From: SHZI01 sp032122615
GTDB lineage: Bacteria > Pseudomonadota > Gammaproteobacteria > Steroidobacterales > GCA-2729495
Direction: 5' to 3'
Assembly: GCA_032122615.1 (NCBI GenBank)
Contig: JAQBGF010000087.1
Span: forward strand, 1-62,625
Length of the DNA stretch: 62,625 nucleotides
Below, in pieces: positions 1 through 8,315 of this stretch. Made by a program: the position numbers and the translations under genes. The notes beneath the pieces were generated by a model. That model had not been told where the DNA came from. It saw only the letters and a list, made by a program, of their open reading frames with translations, and ran no database searches. How positions within the stretch are numbered: the first letter of the stretch is position 1; each line of letters opens with the position of its first letter.

Positions 1-138
1 TGCCGTATATGCAACTGGCCGGGACAGCAACACCCTGATTTCATTGCGCGCCACCTGGAGTTAAACGGGCCGGGGCCCGGGGTCTGGCAATTCTTCACCC
101 ATCTCGCCTCCAATCGCAATGCCGGCGTCTTCAGGTGA
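1..138 (+). CDS. 3' end of an unidentified gene
   Basis: An open frame runs in from the left edge and stops at TGA 136-138, giving 45 residues that end in HLASNRNAGVFR. The frame is coding-like (G/C at most third positions), and the next gene starts 12 bases later on the same strand, so the two may be co-transcribed. The fragment has no motif I recognise, and the product cannot be named without the upstream sequence. Confidence 0.5.
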   Translation, partial: CRICNWPGQQHPDFIARHLELNGPGPGVWQFFTHLASNRNAGVFR

Positions 139-150
139 TGATATCGGGGT

Positions 151-834
151 ATGCCGCACCTTGGCCGCTTCCTCGAATTCAGCGTCCCCGCCCCGGACCT
201 TCCGGAGTCACTCGACTTCTACCTGCAGCTCGGCTTTTGCGAGATCCGGGTCAACGACATCCGGCCGCAAGGCTACACCGCCGTCACCGACGGCCAGATT
301 GTCATCGGGCTGCACAGCCTTGGCCTCGACGAGCCGGCGCTGACTTTTGTCCGGCCAGACCTTGCACGCCATGCTCTTGCCCTGGCGGATGCCGGCGCTG
401 ATATCGAATTCCAGCGGCTCGGCGCCGACCAGTTCAACGAAGCGGGCCTGCGCACCGCCGATGGCCAGCTGCTGCTGTTGCTTGAGGCGCCCACGTTCTC
501 GGCGACGGAAGTCGACATTTCGCCGCCGGTGATCGGCCGGTGCACGGAACTCGTACTCAGCTGCACAACCGCCGGCGAGACCAGCAGCTTCTTCGAGACG
601 GCAGGCTTTCTCGGTACGGAGGGCGACGAGGACGACACTGTCCGGCTCGCAGCACCCGGCCTGTCGATTACCCTTCGACCGGAGGCCCGCCGCGGCGTCA
701 CGCTCTGCTTCGAGCCCTCGGGCGACTGGCGCGCGCAGCTGGAAATTCGCGGTATCCGCGCGCGTCCCGCGGGCCGCGACCACCTGCTGACTGCCCCGGA
801 GGGCACCCGCCTGCTGCTAACGTCTGCTTCGTAG
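151..834 (+). CDS. VOC (glyoxalase/bleomycin-resistance fold) family protein
   Basis: This 227-residue cytosolic protein has the layout of a vicinal-oxygen-chelate protein. Residues 1-115 open with LGRFLEFSVPAPDLPESLDF and the pattern typical of a betaalphabetabetabeta module (FYLQLGFCEIRVND ... TAVTDGQIVIGLH). Residues 125-225 look like a second, more diverged module. The usual metal-binding His/Glu set is not obvious, so catalytic activity is uncertain and no substrate can be named. The ATG at 151 is the first start after the preceding stop. The gene ends at TAG 832-834, just upstream of a palindromic repeat element. Confidence 0.7.
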   Translation: MPHLGRFLEFSVPAPDLPESLDFYLQLGFCEIRVNDIRPQGYTAVTDGQIVIGLHSLGLDEPALTFVRPDLARHALALADAGADIEFQRLGADQFNEAGLRTADGQLLLLLEAPTFSATEVDISPPVIGRCTELVLSCTTAGETSSFFETAGFLGTEGDEDDTVRLAAPGLSITLRPEARRGVTLCFEPSGDWRAQLEIRGIRARPAGRDHLLTAPEGTRLLLTSAS

Positions 835-881
835 TCGCAGCCGTCACGCGCGTGGTCTTGCGTGCTAACCATTCCGGTACA

Positions 882-1002
882 GCGGTCACACGGCGGGTGT
901 CCTGTCCGGGCGCTCACCGTGTACTCACGGTAGCCGGACAGGATTTCCCGCCGGGGGACCGCGGGCCACGGAGTGAGTTGTCGCGCCTGAAGGCGCTCCT
1001 AC
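882..1002. repeat. composite palindromic element, copy 1 (24-nt core hairpin plus REP arm)
   Basis: The left stem runs 882-909 (ending CCTGTCCGG), the 24-nt core 910-933 and the right stem from 934 (CCGGACAGG) to about 963. The core is the reverse complement of the class I core, beginning GCGCTCACCGTG and ending CACGGTAG, with a nested six-base stem. A conserved linker (CCACGGAGTG) leads to one REP arm at 981-1002. No left REP arm is recognisable. The arm supplies the stop codon of the minus-strand gene ending at 999. Confidence 0.85.
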
Positions 1003-2003
1003 AAGTGATGTAAGTCGGGCAGGTACTGCGCGATCCCCGCCATGCACTTCTCCGCCACCATCACGCTAGCCACCGTCTTCCCGGTCACAAGGTCCAGTTT
1101 CACCACCTCGCCACTGAACCAGTTCCCCACGTAGGCGTGCGTCCCGGACCGCGCGTCAATGATCGACCAGCCAAAACCGGGCAGCACATAACTGCGCAAC
1201 AACACCCCGTCCTGCGTCATCGCCTCCACCCGATTGCCCATGCACACCATCAGGGTGCCATCCGGGGTCAGCGACAGGTCGAAGTGCATCATCGTGCGAT
1301 CGGAATCTTGGCCCCGGCGCAGGTCGGGCAGCTGCCGGCCGTTGGCCAGATCGAACTGCATCAGTCGCGGCCCGGTTTCGGAAACGTAATACAGACGCGT
1401 CTGGTCCGCCGACAACACGGAGTGCGTCACACCCATGCTGCCACTCATGCCGCCGTGGACTTCCGGCTCCTGGATTTCGACGAGCTCGCCGTCCGCCGTG
1501 TAACGCCACAGGTCGCCGTCGCCGAGATGCGTCCGGTGGCCCGGCAGCGGCCGGTGCCGGGTGGTGAGCGGCTCCGGCTGGCGATCACCATCGAGGGATT
1601 CGGTAAACAGCAGCGTCTCGTCCGCCATGAAATGCACTTTGGAAAAGGCGCGCTCGGCGAACTGCACGTTCGGCAGCTGCTGGCCCGAGGGCGCCACCCG
1701 CACGGTCGTCCAGGCCCACGGATCCTGGGCCCAGAGCACGCCGTCCGGGGCAAAAGTCAGGCCGTAGACCAGGTGGGTGGTGCCCTCCACCCACAGCACA
1801 CCCTTTTCGTTGAGATCGGCATCGAATTGCAGGATCCGCCCGTGGCCAGCGTGATCGTCGGCCAGGTTATTCAGCCGTGTGGCGCCCACCAGCACATCGC
1901 CCGGCGCGAAGGGCTTTATCGTGGATGCCGGCCGGTCCGGCGCGCCCGGCCGGCGGGGCGTGGGATCCAGGGGCAAATTGGCGTAGTGAGAGATCGACGG
2001 CAT
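999..2003 (-). CDS. beta-propeller-like protein of unknown function
   Basis: The 334-residue protein has the repeating pattern of an SMP-30/NHL-like propeller: GRILQFDADLNEKGVLWVEG, LTFAPDGVLWAQDP, LTPDGTLMVCMGNRVEAMTQ and AYVGNWFSGEVVKLDL are successive blade-like units. There is no signal peptide, so it is probably cytosolic. The catalytic metal ligands of gluconolactonases cannot be placed with confidence, so I do not assign lactonase activity. The ATG at 2003 is divergent from gcdH, leaving a 62-base shared promoter region. The stop codon is the TAG of a REP arm. Confidence 0.6.
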   Translation of the reverse strand: MPSISHYANLPLDPTPRRPGAPDRPASTIKPFAPGDVLVGATRLNNLADDHAGHGRILQFDADLNEKGVLWVEGTTHLVYGLTFAPDGVLWAQDPWAWTTVRVAPSGQQLPNVQFAERAFSKVHFMADETLLFTESLDGDRQPEPLTTRHRPLPGHRTHLGDGDLWRYTADGELVEIQEPEVHGGMSGSMGVTHSVLSADQTRLYYVSETGPRLMQFDLANGRQLPDLRRGQDSDRTMMHFDLSLTPDGTLMVCMGNRVEAMTQDGVLLRSYVLPGFGWSIIDARSGTHAYVGNWFSGEVVKLDLVTGKTVASVMVAEKCMAGIAQYLPDLHHL

Positions 2004-2065
2004 GGGTGACCGTTAAACTAACGGATACAGTGCCCATCATAAACGGGCCCGGAACAGGAACGCGG

Positions 2066-3238
2066 ATGAGCAGCAAGAACTTCGACTGGCAGGACCCGCT
2101 GGCGCTCGACGACGAACTGACGGTGGACGAGCGCCAGGTCCGCGATGCCGCCCGCGCCTATGCGCAGGGCCAGTTGCAGCCGCGGGTGATCGAGGCGAAC
2201 CGGGCCGAGCACTTCGACCCGGCAGTGATGCGGGAGATGGGCGAGGTCGGCCTGCTGGGCGCCACCATCGAGGGTTACGGCTGTGCCGGGGTGTCATCGG
2301 TGGCCTACGGCCTGATCGCCCGGGAGATCGAACGGGTCGATTCCGCGTACCGCTCCGCGATCAGTGTGCAGTCGTCTCTTGTCATGCACCCGATCCACGC
2401 CTACGGCACGGACGCCCAGAAGGACCGCTTCCTGCCGAAGCTGGCCACCGGCGAGTTAGTCGGCTGCTTCGGGCTGACCGAGCCGGAGGGCGGTTCGGAT
2501 CCCGGCGCGATGCGCACGCGCGCGAAGGCCGTTAAGGGCGGCTGGCATCTCACAGGCACCAAGACCTGGATCAGTCACAGCCCGATCGCCGACGTGTTCA
2601 TAGTCTGGGCAATGGACGAGGCCAACACGATCCGGGGCTTCGTCTTCGAGCGCGGCGGCGCCGGCCTCGAAACTCCGGCACTCAAGAACAAGATGTCGCT
2701 GCGTGCGTCAATCACCGGCCAGATCGTCATGCAGGACTTCTTTGTCCCCAGCGAGGCGCTGCTGCCGGGGGCCAGCGGACTCAAGGGCCCGTTCGGTTGC
2801 CTGAACAATGCGCGCTACGGTATCGCCTGGGGCGTGCTCGGCGCCGCGGAGTTCTGCTGGCACGCGGCCCGCAGCTACGCGCTGGAACGCACGCTGTTCG
2901 GCAAGCCGCTGGCCGCCACCCAGCTGGTACAGACGAAGCTCGCGAATATGCAGACGGATATCGCGCTGGGCCTTGCCGGTTGCCTGCGCGCCGGCCGTCT
3001 CAAGGATTCAAGCGGGCTGCCCCACGAGGTGGTGAGCCTGCTGAAGCGGAACAACTGCGGCAAGGCGCTGGACATCGCGCGCGTCGCCCGCGATATCCAC
3101 GGTGCTAACGGCATCTCGGACGAATACCAGGTGATCCGCCACATGATGAACCTGGAGACTGTGAACACCTACGAAGGTACCTACGACATCCACGGGCTGA
3201 TCCTGGGCCGCGCCCAGACTGGCATCGCGGCGTTCTGA
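2066..3238 (+). CDS. gcdH: glutaryl-CoA dehydrogenase (acyl-CoA dehydrogenase family)
   Basis: This FAD enzyme oxidises and decarboxylates glutaryl-CoA to crotonyl-CoA in lysine/tryptophan/glutarate catabolism. The 390 residues carry the three acyl-CoA dehydrogenase domains. The stretch SAYRSAISVQSSLVMHPI is typical of glutaryl-CoA dehydrogenases. GCFGLTEPEGGSDPG and GTKTWISHSPIADVFIVWA are flavin-binding segments, and NTYEGTYDIHGLILGRAQTG carries the expected catalytic Glu. An open frame continues upstream to 1877, but ATG 2066 is preceded by a GGAACAGGAA ribosome-binding stretch and matches the family N-terminus. A REP pair follows the stop by five bases. Confidence 0.9.
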   Translation: MSSKNFDWQDPLALDDELTVDERQVRDAARAYAQGQLQPRVIEANRAEHFDPAVMREMGEVGLLGATIEGYGCAGVSSVAYGLIAREIERVDSAYRSAISVQSSLVMHPIHAYGTDAQKDRFLPKLATGELVGCFGLTEPEGGSDPGAMRTRAKAVKGGWHLTGTKTWISHSPIADVFIVWAMDEANTIRGFVFERGGAGLETPALKNKMSLRASITGQIVMQDFFVPSEALLPGASGLKGPFGCLNNARYGIAWGVLGAAEFCWHAARSYALERTLFGKPLAATQLVQTKLANMQTDIALGLAGCLRAGRLKDSSGLPHEVVSLLKRNNCGKALDIARVARDIHGANGISDEYQVIRHMMNLETVNTYEGTYDIHGLILGRAQTGIAAF

Positions 3239-3243
3239 CGTCT

Positions 3244-3300
3244 GTAGGAGCGCCTTCAGGCGCGATACCGATGCCAGGTCGCGCCTGAAGGCGCTCCTAC
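3244..3300. repeat. inverted REP pair between convergent genes
   Basis: Two 22-nt arms at 3244-3265 (GTAGGAGCGCCTTCAGGCGC...) and 3279-3300 are perfect reverse complements separated by 13 bases. There is no 24-nt core hairpin, so this is the simplest form of the repeat in the window. Its position between convergent stops suits a bidirectional terminator or mRNA-end stabiliser (inference). The right arm supplies the TAG stop of the gene ending at 3297. Confidence 0.85.
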
Positions 3301-3644
3301 AGCGCAGGCCCGGATGGGCCCGCGGGCCAGCTTTCGCATTCGATACCGCGCTTGTCGAGCACCAGCTTCCAGTTCTGATTGGCGAGACCGGCGGCGACGA
3401 GCGTGTCGCGCCAGTCCGCGCAGGCGCCAGCCACGATTTCGTCAAATTTCGCCCGGTCGCCCTTCGCGAGCCAGAGTATCGCGGCGTGCACCCGCGGTGG
3501 CGGCGCCACGGTACCCATCGGCAGCCCCGTGTTCGCGAGCTTTGTGCTGACGTAGTCCTGATCCGCGGGGGCGAAGCTGCGCTGGATTTCCTTCACGATG
3601 GAGGCTTCCAGCGCGTAGGCCACAGACTGCTTGTGAGCACTCAT
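3297..3644 (-). CDS. hypothetical protein, 115 residues
   Basis: This small soluble protein begins MSAHKQSVAYALEASIVKEI. It is mostly helical by composition, without signal peptide, membrane segment or recognised motif. Trp and Lys are spread through its second half (ILWLAKGDRAKFDEIV, NQNWKLVLDKRG). Codon use is normal for the region, supporting a real gene. The final codon TAG lies in the REP arm at 3279-3300, so the last few residues could be read-through into what was originally downstream DNA. Confidence 0.55.
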   Translation of the reverse strand: MSAHKQSVAYALEASIVKEIQRSFAPADQDYVSTKLANTGLPMGTVAPPPRVHAAILWLAKGDRAKFDEIVAGACADWRDTLVAAGLANQNWKLVLDKRGIECESWPAGPSGPAL

Positions 3645-3713
3645 AGCGCTGAGCGGTCGATCAGCAGACCGGCCGCCATCTCCGCCGTGAGACCGGGAAT
3701 GCTGTCGTCGCGC

Positions 3714-4550
3714 CTAGGCATGCGCCATATACCTCAACTGCAAGTAATCCAGATAGCCCGCCTCGACGGGCGCCGCCGATTCGCACAGGCCGGCAGACAC
3801 GGCCTGAAGGGTCGTGCTGCTGAACCCGGCTTCGCCCTTTACCCGCTCCGCAAACCGTTGCAATTCGGCCTGATGCGCCAGTCCTATCGGGCCCGGCCAC
3901 TCGAAGTATAAATAAATGAGCGCCCAGCGAGACTGGCGGGCGGCCTGCAGGCCGAGCGAGTGTTTCAGCAGCTGGTCGGCCTCCAGGTAGCGGAAATACT
4001 CGCGACCGGATTGCAGGTCATCGGCCAGTGCCTGGCAGGCGGGCAGTCCCGCCTCGAGCCAGACGCCCGGGCCGGCAGGAAAGTACCGGCCGTCAAAAAC
4101 GTCGCGCCGCTTCCGCGACGGCACCAGCCATTCGCTGAACTTGCACTCCACCGCCACGAGTTCGCCGGACCCGAGCTCGATGTCGAGATCGGGATTGGCG
4201 GGACTGCCTCCGGCCGCCGTCGGCAGGTGCGGCTCAAAAACCAGGCGAACGACTGGCGCCGGTAGTCCGAGCACAGCGGCGAGTGGCGCCGGGTCGGCCG
4301 TGTTCCAGTGATCAAACAGGTTGACGCCAAGTGCCGTCGAAGAATGTACGGCCCGCATGCGCGCAACGTGGCGTTCGCCGTCGTGAAATTCTGCAGCGCC
4401 CCGCGCGTTGAAATCAGCCAGGGCTGATGCGGACAGGGGTGCCCGAAGATTCTCGCTGACCGTCGGCAGGTAGCCCGCGGCATCTACCGCGAGACCGGCG
4501 CGCTGCGCCCAGCGCCGCTGGCGACGCAGCAACTGGCGGCGGGAAGCCAT
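3714..4550 (-). CDS. stand-alone PD-(D/E)XK-type nuclease-fold protein
   Basis: The 278-residue protein contains the core signature of the PD-(D/E)XK nuclease superfamily: NPDLDIEL at residues 119-126 (acidic candidates D121/D123) followed by VAVECKFSEW with E135 and K137. The N-terminus is very basic (MASRRQLLRRQRRWAQRAG), consistent with nucleic-acid contact. The arrangement resembles the uncharacterised PGN_0703-like putative restriction-endonuclease family (assignment from memory). No methyltransferase, specificity subunit or helicase lies next to it, so a classical restriction system is not supported. The GFA-fold gene upstream on the same strand is 41 bases away. Confidence 0.6.
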   Translation of the reverse strand: MASRRQLLRRQRRWAQRAGLAVDAAGYLPTVSENLRAPLSASALADFNARGAAEFHDGERHVARMRAVHSSTALGVNLFDHWNTADPAPLAAVLGLPAPVVRLVFEPHLPTAAGGSPANPDLDIELGSGELVAVECKFSEWLVPSRKRRDVFDGRYFPAGPGVWLEAGLPACQALADDLQSGREYFRYLEADQLLKHSLGLQAARQSRWALIYLYFEWPGPIGLAHQAELQRFAERVKGEAGFSSTTLQAVSAGLCESAAPVEAGYLDYLQLRYMAHA

Positions 4551-4591
4551 GGGTGGGTATCCGGGCGGGTATCAGGCCGCTTAGCGGCCGC

Positions 4592-5116
4592 TCAGACCGG
4601 TCCGACGACGGGCGTCCAGGTCTGCGCGCGGCGGCCCCGACGCATTTCGCCGGATTCATCGTCGTGGCTCACGGCCTTGCCGGGGCGCAAGCCCTTCGGC
4701 GGGTTACGCAAGGTGTTGAGGTTGATTGTCGCCTGTGCGCCGCGCCCCGAGAGCAGGACTGCACCAACGTAAATGCCGCATTCCTTGCAGACCAGGAAGT
4801 CCGCAGTGCGCAGGGCAAAGCGATAGCGGCGCAGAAACTCGGAGCGCTCGAAACGAAACTGCAGTTCGCCGGAGGGATCCGACGTGGCGCGCATGCCGTG
4901 GCCCCGGCAGAACGAACACTGACACAGCCGCACGGGCCAGCGGGCCGGGGGCAGTGTTGTGGTGTAGGTGTACGCGATGGCACCGCAGTGACAGCCCCCG
5001 TCGAAAGAGCGGAGTTCGCCGACCGGCACCGGTCGTACTTTCGCGGATTTGGCCACCGCTGGACGGCGGCGAGCCTTCACAGCGGTCTTTTTGGCAGCCC
5101 GTTTTTTCACTTTCAC
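4592..5116 (-). CDS. GFA/CENP-V-fold zinc protein with basic N-terminal tail
   Basis: The domain of glutathione-dependent formaldehyde-activating enzyme (GFA) is clear: GGCHCGAIAY, then CQCSFCRGHG, then FLVCKECGIYVGA, giving the Cys pairs that bind structural and catalytic zinc. The family's function is often unknown; formaldehyde-glutathione condensation is only one proposed role. A Lys/Arg/Ala-rich tail (VKVKKRAAKKTAVKARRR) precedes the domain and resembles DNA-binding histone-H1-like tails. I chose GTG 5116 because the frame upstream would overlap the divergent RNase gene. GTG 5110 or a TTG in the gap are alternatives. Confidence 0.7.
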   Translation of the reverse strand: MKVKKRAAKKTAVKARRRPAVAKSAKVRPVPVGELRSFDGGCHCGAIAYTYTTTLPPARWPVRLCQCSFCRGHGMRATSDPSGELQFRFERSEFLRRYRFALRTADFLVCKECGIYVGAVLLSGRGAQATINLNTLRNPPKGLRPGKAVSHDDESGEMRRGRRAQTWTPVVGPV

Positions 5117-5194
5117 ACGTGCGTTGTAACGCGATGCGGCCTCCCACGCCAAGCCCCCCGGCGAAATTGGGCATCGCCACGGTAGGATGAGGCC

Positions 5195-5599
5195 ATGCGA
5201 CGGCTCGCAATTCCGGTCCTGATTCTGCTGATTGCCGCGGCCACCTTGTGGCAGCGGGACGCTGGAACAGGCCTTCCCGGCCCCGCTCAAGGCGCGGGCC
5301 AACCGGCGGAGACCCGGGCGGGGTTGCCGGCCGAAGCCTGGGCCACCCTGGAGCTGATCGAGCGCGGCGGACCCTTCCCCTACCGCAAGGACGGTAGCGT
5401 GTTCCAGAACCGCGAGGGCCACCTGCCAGCAGCGGAGCGCGGCCATTACCGGGAGTACACCGTCCCGACCCCGGGGGCCCCCGATCGGGGCCCCCGCCGG
5501 CTGGTTACCGGCGGCACACCGCCGACCACCTGGTACTACACCGATGATCACTACCGCAGCTTCCGCTCAATAAGCCTCAAGGATCGACACTCACCATGA
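5195..5599 (+). CDS. secreted guanyl-specific ribonuclease (barnase / RNase Sa type)
   Basis: The 134-residue precursor has a signal peptide (MRRLAIPVLILLIAAATLW) followed by the microbial RNase fold: LELIERGGPFPYRKDGSVFQNREG, then HYREYTV, RRLVTGG and WYYTDDHYRSF. The expected general base Glu (E87), Arg (R101 or R102) and general acid His (H119) are all present, so it should be active. It would cleave RNA after G outside the cytoplasm. The next gene, a barstar homologue, overlaps it by four bases. The ATG at 5195 follows GGTAGGATGAGGCC. Confidence 0.85.
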   Translation: MRRLAIPVLILLIAAATLWQRDAGTGLPGPAQGAGQPAETRAGLPAEAWATLELIERGGPFPYRKDGSVFQNREGHLPAAERGHYREYTVPTPGAPDRGPRRLVTGGTPPTTWYYTDDHYRSFRSISLKDRHSP

Positions 5600-6009
5600 A
5601 TCGCAAAGAACTGGCCGACACCTTGCCGCAGGCCGATCGGGCCGGCGTGTTCAGCTTGCCAGCCCGCGACATCCCGGCCCTCGTCGACGCGGCGACGGCG
5701 CGCAAATTTGCGGTCTATCGCGTCAGCCTCGCGGGCTGTTCCGAGGCCAGCGAGGTTCTCGCCCGCTTCCAGGAAAAGCTGGTGTTCCCCGACTGGTTTG
5801 GCGGGAACTGGGACGCGCTGAATGACTGCCTGACTGACTTCAGCTGGCGGAAGGCCGCGGGCTACCTGCTGGTCATCGAAAAACCCGGGGATTTACGGGC
5901 AGCCGGGGACGACGACTTCGACACCCTGATCAGCATACTCAGCGACGCGTCAGCCAGCTGGAGCGGCCTCGGCGTGCCGTTCTGGGCGTTTCTCGTGCTC
6001 GATCCCTGA
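5596..6009 (+). CDS. barstar-family ribonuclease inhibitor
   Basis: This 137-residue acidic cytosolic protein contains the barstar signature VFPDWFGGNWDALNDCLTDF, whose Asp residues correspond to those that plug the barnase active site. It starts inside the stop of the RNase gene (ATGA overlap), so translation is coupled. Its job is to neutralise any RNase that folds before export. The pair therefore makes a self-contained toxin/immunity module. Product identity rests on the motif and on the adjacent cognate enzyme. Confidence 0.88.
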   Translation: MNRKELADTLPQADRAGVFSLPARDIPALVDAATARKFAVYRVSLAGCSEASEVLARFQEKLVFPDWFGGNWDALNDCLTDFSWRKAAGYLLVIEKPGDLRAAGDDDFDTLISILSDASASWSGLGVPFWAFLVLDP

Positions 6010-6052
6010 ACGACAGCTGGCCGATCACCGACCGATCTTCGCAGCGGTTAGC

Positions 6053-6613
6053 CTAGATCGGCGCGTTGCGTCCCGGGACCACCTGCGGCGCATCCGCGCC
6101 CGGCGTCCAGATCTGTCGGGGCGCATAGCCCTCGCTGCGCATGAAATGCTCGGTGTAGACGATCCGGTCCGGGTCGATCCGCAGAAGCTGGCCCCGCGGC
6201 GGCTTGGCGTTGATCTTGCCGAGTTCAAAACTGGATGCCACCCACTTGAAGACCTTCATGCCGTGCTCCCACTCGGGAGTATCGACGTCGAGCAGCGTGC
6301 CTTTACCGAAAAACTGCGCTCCCATGACACAGGCCCAGCCGGCCATCGGGTTGGCAATGGCGAAGCTCAACCGCGGGTCCCGCCGCAAGGCAAACACCTT
6401 CGGGCTGTTGGGCTGGGGAAAGATGTACAGGGAGAAGCCGTCGTTATAGAACTCGACGGGACTCACGATCGGCGATCCATCCTTCTTCACAGTACCGAGG
6501 TAGCCGATGTTGGTGAGGGTCAAAACTCGCTGGATGCGGCTCTCCAGCAACTTTTTCGGCATGATCTTTGTGGGCCAGGGCTCCTGTTCGAGCCATTTGT
6601 GGGCAATGCTCAC
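6053..6613 (-). CDS. pyridoxamine 5'-phosphate oxidase-like FMN split-barrel protein
   Basis: The 186-residue protein has the split-barrel flavin fold: IGYLGTVKKDGSPIVSPVEFYNDGFSLYIFP, then KVFALRRDPRLSFAIANP, then CVMGAQFFGKGTLLD. It could bind FMN, F420 or haem; the sequence does not decide which, and true PdxH activity is unlikely because the PLP-binding C-terminus is absent. The ATG at 6613 lies 42 bases downstream of the preceding minus-strand gene, so it may be the last gene of that run. Confidence 0.7.
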   Translation of the reverse strand: MSIAHKWLEQEPWPTKIMPKKLLESRIQRVLTLTNIGYLGTVKKDGSPIVSPVEFYNDGFSLYIFPQPNSPKVFALRRDPRLSFAIANPMAGWACVMGAQFFGKGTLLDVDTPEWEHGMKVFKWVASSFELGKINAKPPRGQLLRIDPDRIVYTEHFMRSEGYAPRQIWTPGADAPQVVPGRNAPI

Positions 6614-6654
6614 TGTTTTTCTCCTGGTGTTGGTGTTCTTAAACTGGCGCGCAG

Positions 6655-7602
6655 TCAGCGCGCGTGGTCCAGCTGACCAAAGCTTACCCTGCGTCTGGCC
6701 CGCCGTTCATCGGTACTGAAGGTCAGCGCAAAGCCGTGGTCCGGTGTTGGCACGGGCTGCCCGGCAACCAGCCGCGGACGATAGCGCGCGTCACGAAAGG
6801 CCTCGAGCACCGGCCGCGGAATGCTGTCGATGGGCAACTGGCTCTGACGCAGTCGCAATTGCTCGATCACGCCGAGGGCACTGACCGTAAACCCGAAGGA
6901 CACGGTTCCTGCCGTAAAGTGATCGAGGTTGCCCTTGCGCGAAGTAAACGGCTCGTCGGGAACGTTTACGTAGACAGGTTTCGGCTGGGTGAACATTTCA
7001 TTGGCAATGTCAGGGCCCGCGAACCTGCTGTCAGCCAGCTTCTGCCAGGCAGCCTTGTACCAGCCACCGCCGGCCGACGGCGTATCAAACAGTGCCTCCA
7101 CATCGCCGCGCACGGCAAATACCTCGGCGCGCTCCAGCACGTCGGCGCGCGTGGCCTGGAAGTTGAGTTGCAAGGCCCGGTCGAGAACGGCTCGGGCAAG
7201 GTCCGCATCGCTGCGGCTGCGCACACAGGACGAGGCGATGGTCCGCAACGGGTAGGACAGGCGCGCATCCCGGGGGCCATAGGCTTTTTCGAGGATGGTT
7301 AGTGCGGCATTGAGCGCCGCGCGTTCCTGCCGGGTTCGATCTGCCCAGGAATACCACCTCGCGGCTTCGTAGAGTCCGGGGACACGCAACACCGAGTGAG
7401 CGCCGTAGCGGTTGCGCTCACTTTTCTGCAGCTCGGTTGCCAGGAAGTTCCCGCCGCGCAGATCGAGCTTGCGCCGCGCCTCATCGAACAACGCCGCGTA
7501 GTCTTTCGCCTGCTCATCGGCCGGTGCGGTGCTGTCATCCGTCGTTGCGCCAGCCGGAACGGCGGCGGCCAGCGACGTCAGGACGAGAGCGGGCAGCAGC
7601 AT
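6655..7602 (-). CDS. secreted TonB-C-terminal-like protein
   Basis: The 315-residue precursor begins with a signal peptide (MLLPALVLTSLAAAVPAGAT). The middle (residues 35-170) is helical and repeat-like, resembling TPR-type packing (AALNAALTILEKAYGP, ARAVLDRALQLNFQATRADV). The C-terminal 90 residues (VSFGFTVSALGVIEQLRL ... VLEAFRDARYRPRLVAGQPV) match the TonB C-terminal fold seen in many periplasmic proteins. No proline-rich TonB spacer or N-terminal anchor is present, so it is not a transport TonB. Its specific role is unknown. Confidence 0.6.
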   Translation of the reverse strand: MLLPALVLTSLAAAVPAGATTDDSTAPADEQAKDYAALFDEARRKLDLRGGNFLATELQKSERNRYGAHSVLRVPGLYEAARWYSWADRTRQERAALNAALTILEKAYGPRDARLSYPLRTIASSCVRSRSDADLARAVLDRALQLNFQATRADVLERAEVFAVRGDVEALFDTPSAGGGWYKAAWQKLADSRFAGPDIANEMFTQPKPVYVNVPDEPFTSRKGNLDHFTAGTVSFGFTVSALGVIEQLRLRQSQLPIDSIPRPVLEAFRDARYRPRLVAGQPVPTPDHGFALTFSTDERRARRRVSFGQLDHAR

Positions 7603-7619
7603 TCGCCGAGCTTACTCCG

Positions 7620-8306
7620 TCACCCCCGGGCTGGCGGGGTTTGATTTGCCGCAGCGGCAGAACGCCGCGCACGGGCAGCGGTCAGTGCGGCCTCTTCTTC
7701 GGCCATGATCACGGACCAGTGCGGTCGCGCCAGCAGGGAGCCTAAGTAGCGGGCCAGCTTCGGCCAGCGACCGGCGTCGGGATCACCGGCCCCCTGGCGG
7801 TACGTGATCAGCTGGGCGCCGATGGCCACGTCGGCCACGGACAACGCCTCGCCCGTCGCCAGGCCGCTTTCAGGCAACTCATGCTCGAGGTACGTAAACA
7901 CCTCGTTGCGCACCGGCGTCGCGGCGGCCAGGGCTCCAGTGTCGCCTGCCTTGCCCTGAAAAACAGGCTTGACCACGTTCTCCGAGAAGTACGGGAGCGT
8001 GGCTTCACGCAGCCGCGTGTCGGCGTACTCCTCGAGCCACAAAGCCCTGGCGAGCAACACCGGCTCGGCCGGGTACAGCGGCCTTGCGGGCCATGCCCGC
8101 TCAAGGTAGGCAATGATCACCGACGAGTCCGGTATCGCTGCACCAGCATCCTCGATCACGGGGATCTTGCCAAGCGGGTGAAGGGCCCGCACTTTTGGCG
8201 AGCCCATCGGCGCAATTTCGAAGCGGTGCTCAATACCCTTCTCCAGCAAGGCGAGCCGGACCTTGCGGGTGAATGTCGAGAGGTTGATGCCGTAGAGGGT
8301 GAGCAC
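7620..8306 (-). CDS. glutathione S-transferase family protein
   Basis: The 228-residue protein has the two GST domains. The N-terminal thioredoxin-like half begins LTLYGINLSTFTRKVRLALLEKGI and contains GKIPVIEDAGAAIPDSSVIIAYLE, including the cis-Pro before V and the glutathione-contacting acidic/Ser pair. The C-terminal half is all-helical. Substrate cannot be inferred. It starts nine bases after the large methyltransferase gene stops and ends 17 bases before the TonB-C-like gene, so these three are probably one transcript. Confidence 0.85.
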   Translation of the reverse strand: MLTLYGINLSTFTRKVRLALLEKGIEHRFEIAPMGSPKVRALHPLGKIPVIEDAGAAIPDSSVIIAYLERAWPARPLYPAEPVLLARALWLEEYADTRLREATLPYFSENVVKPVFQGKAGDTGALAAATPVRNEVFTYLEHELPESGLATGEALSVADVAIGAQLITYRQGAGDPDAGRWPKLARYLGSLLARPHWSVIMAEEEAALTAARARRSAAAANQTPPARG

Positions 8307-8315
8307 GGCGACAGC

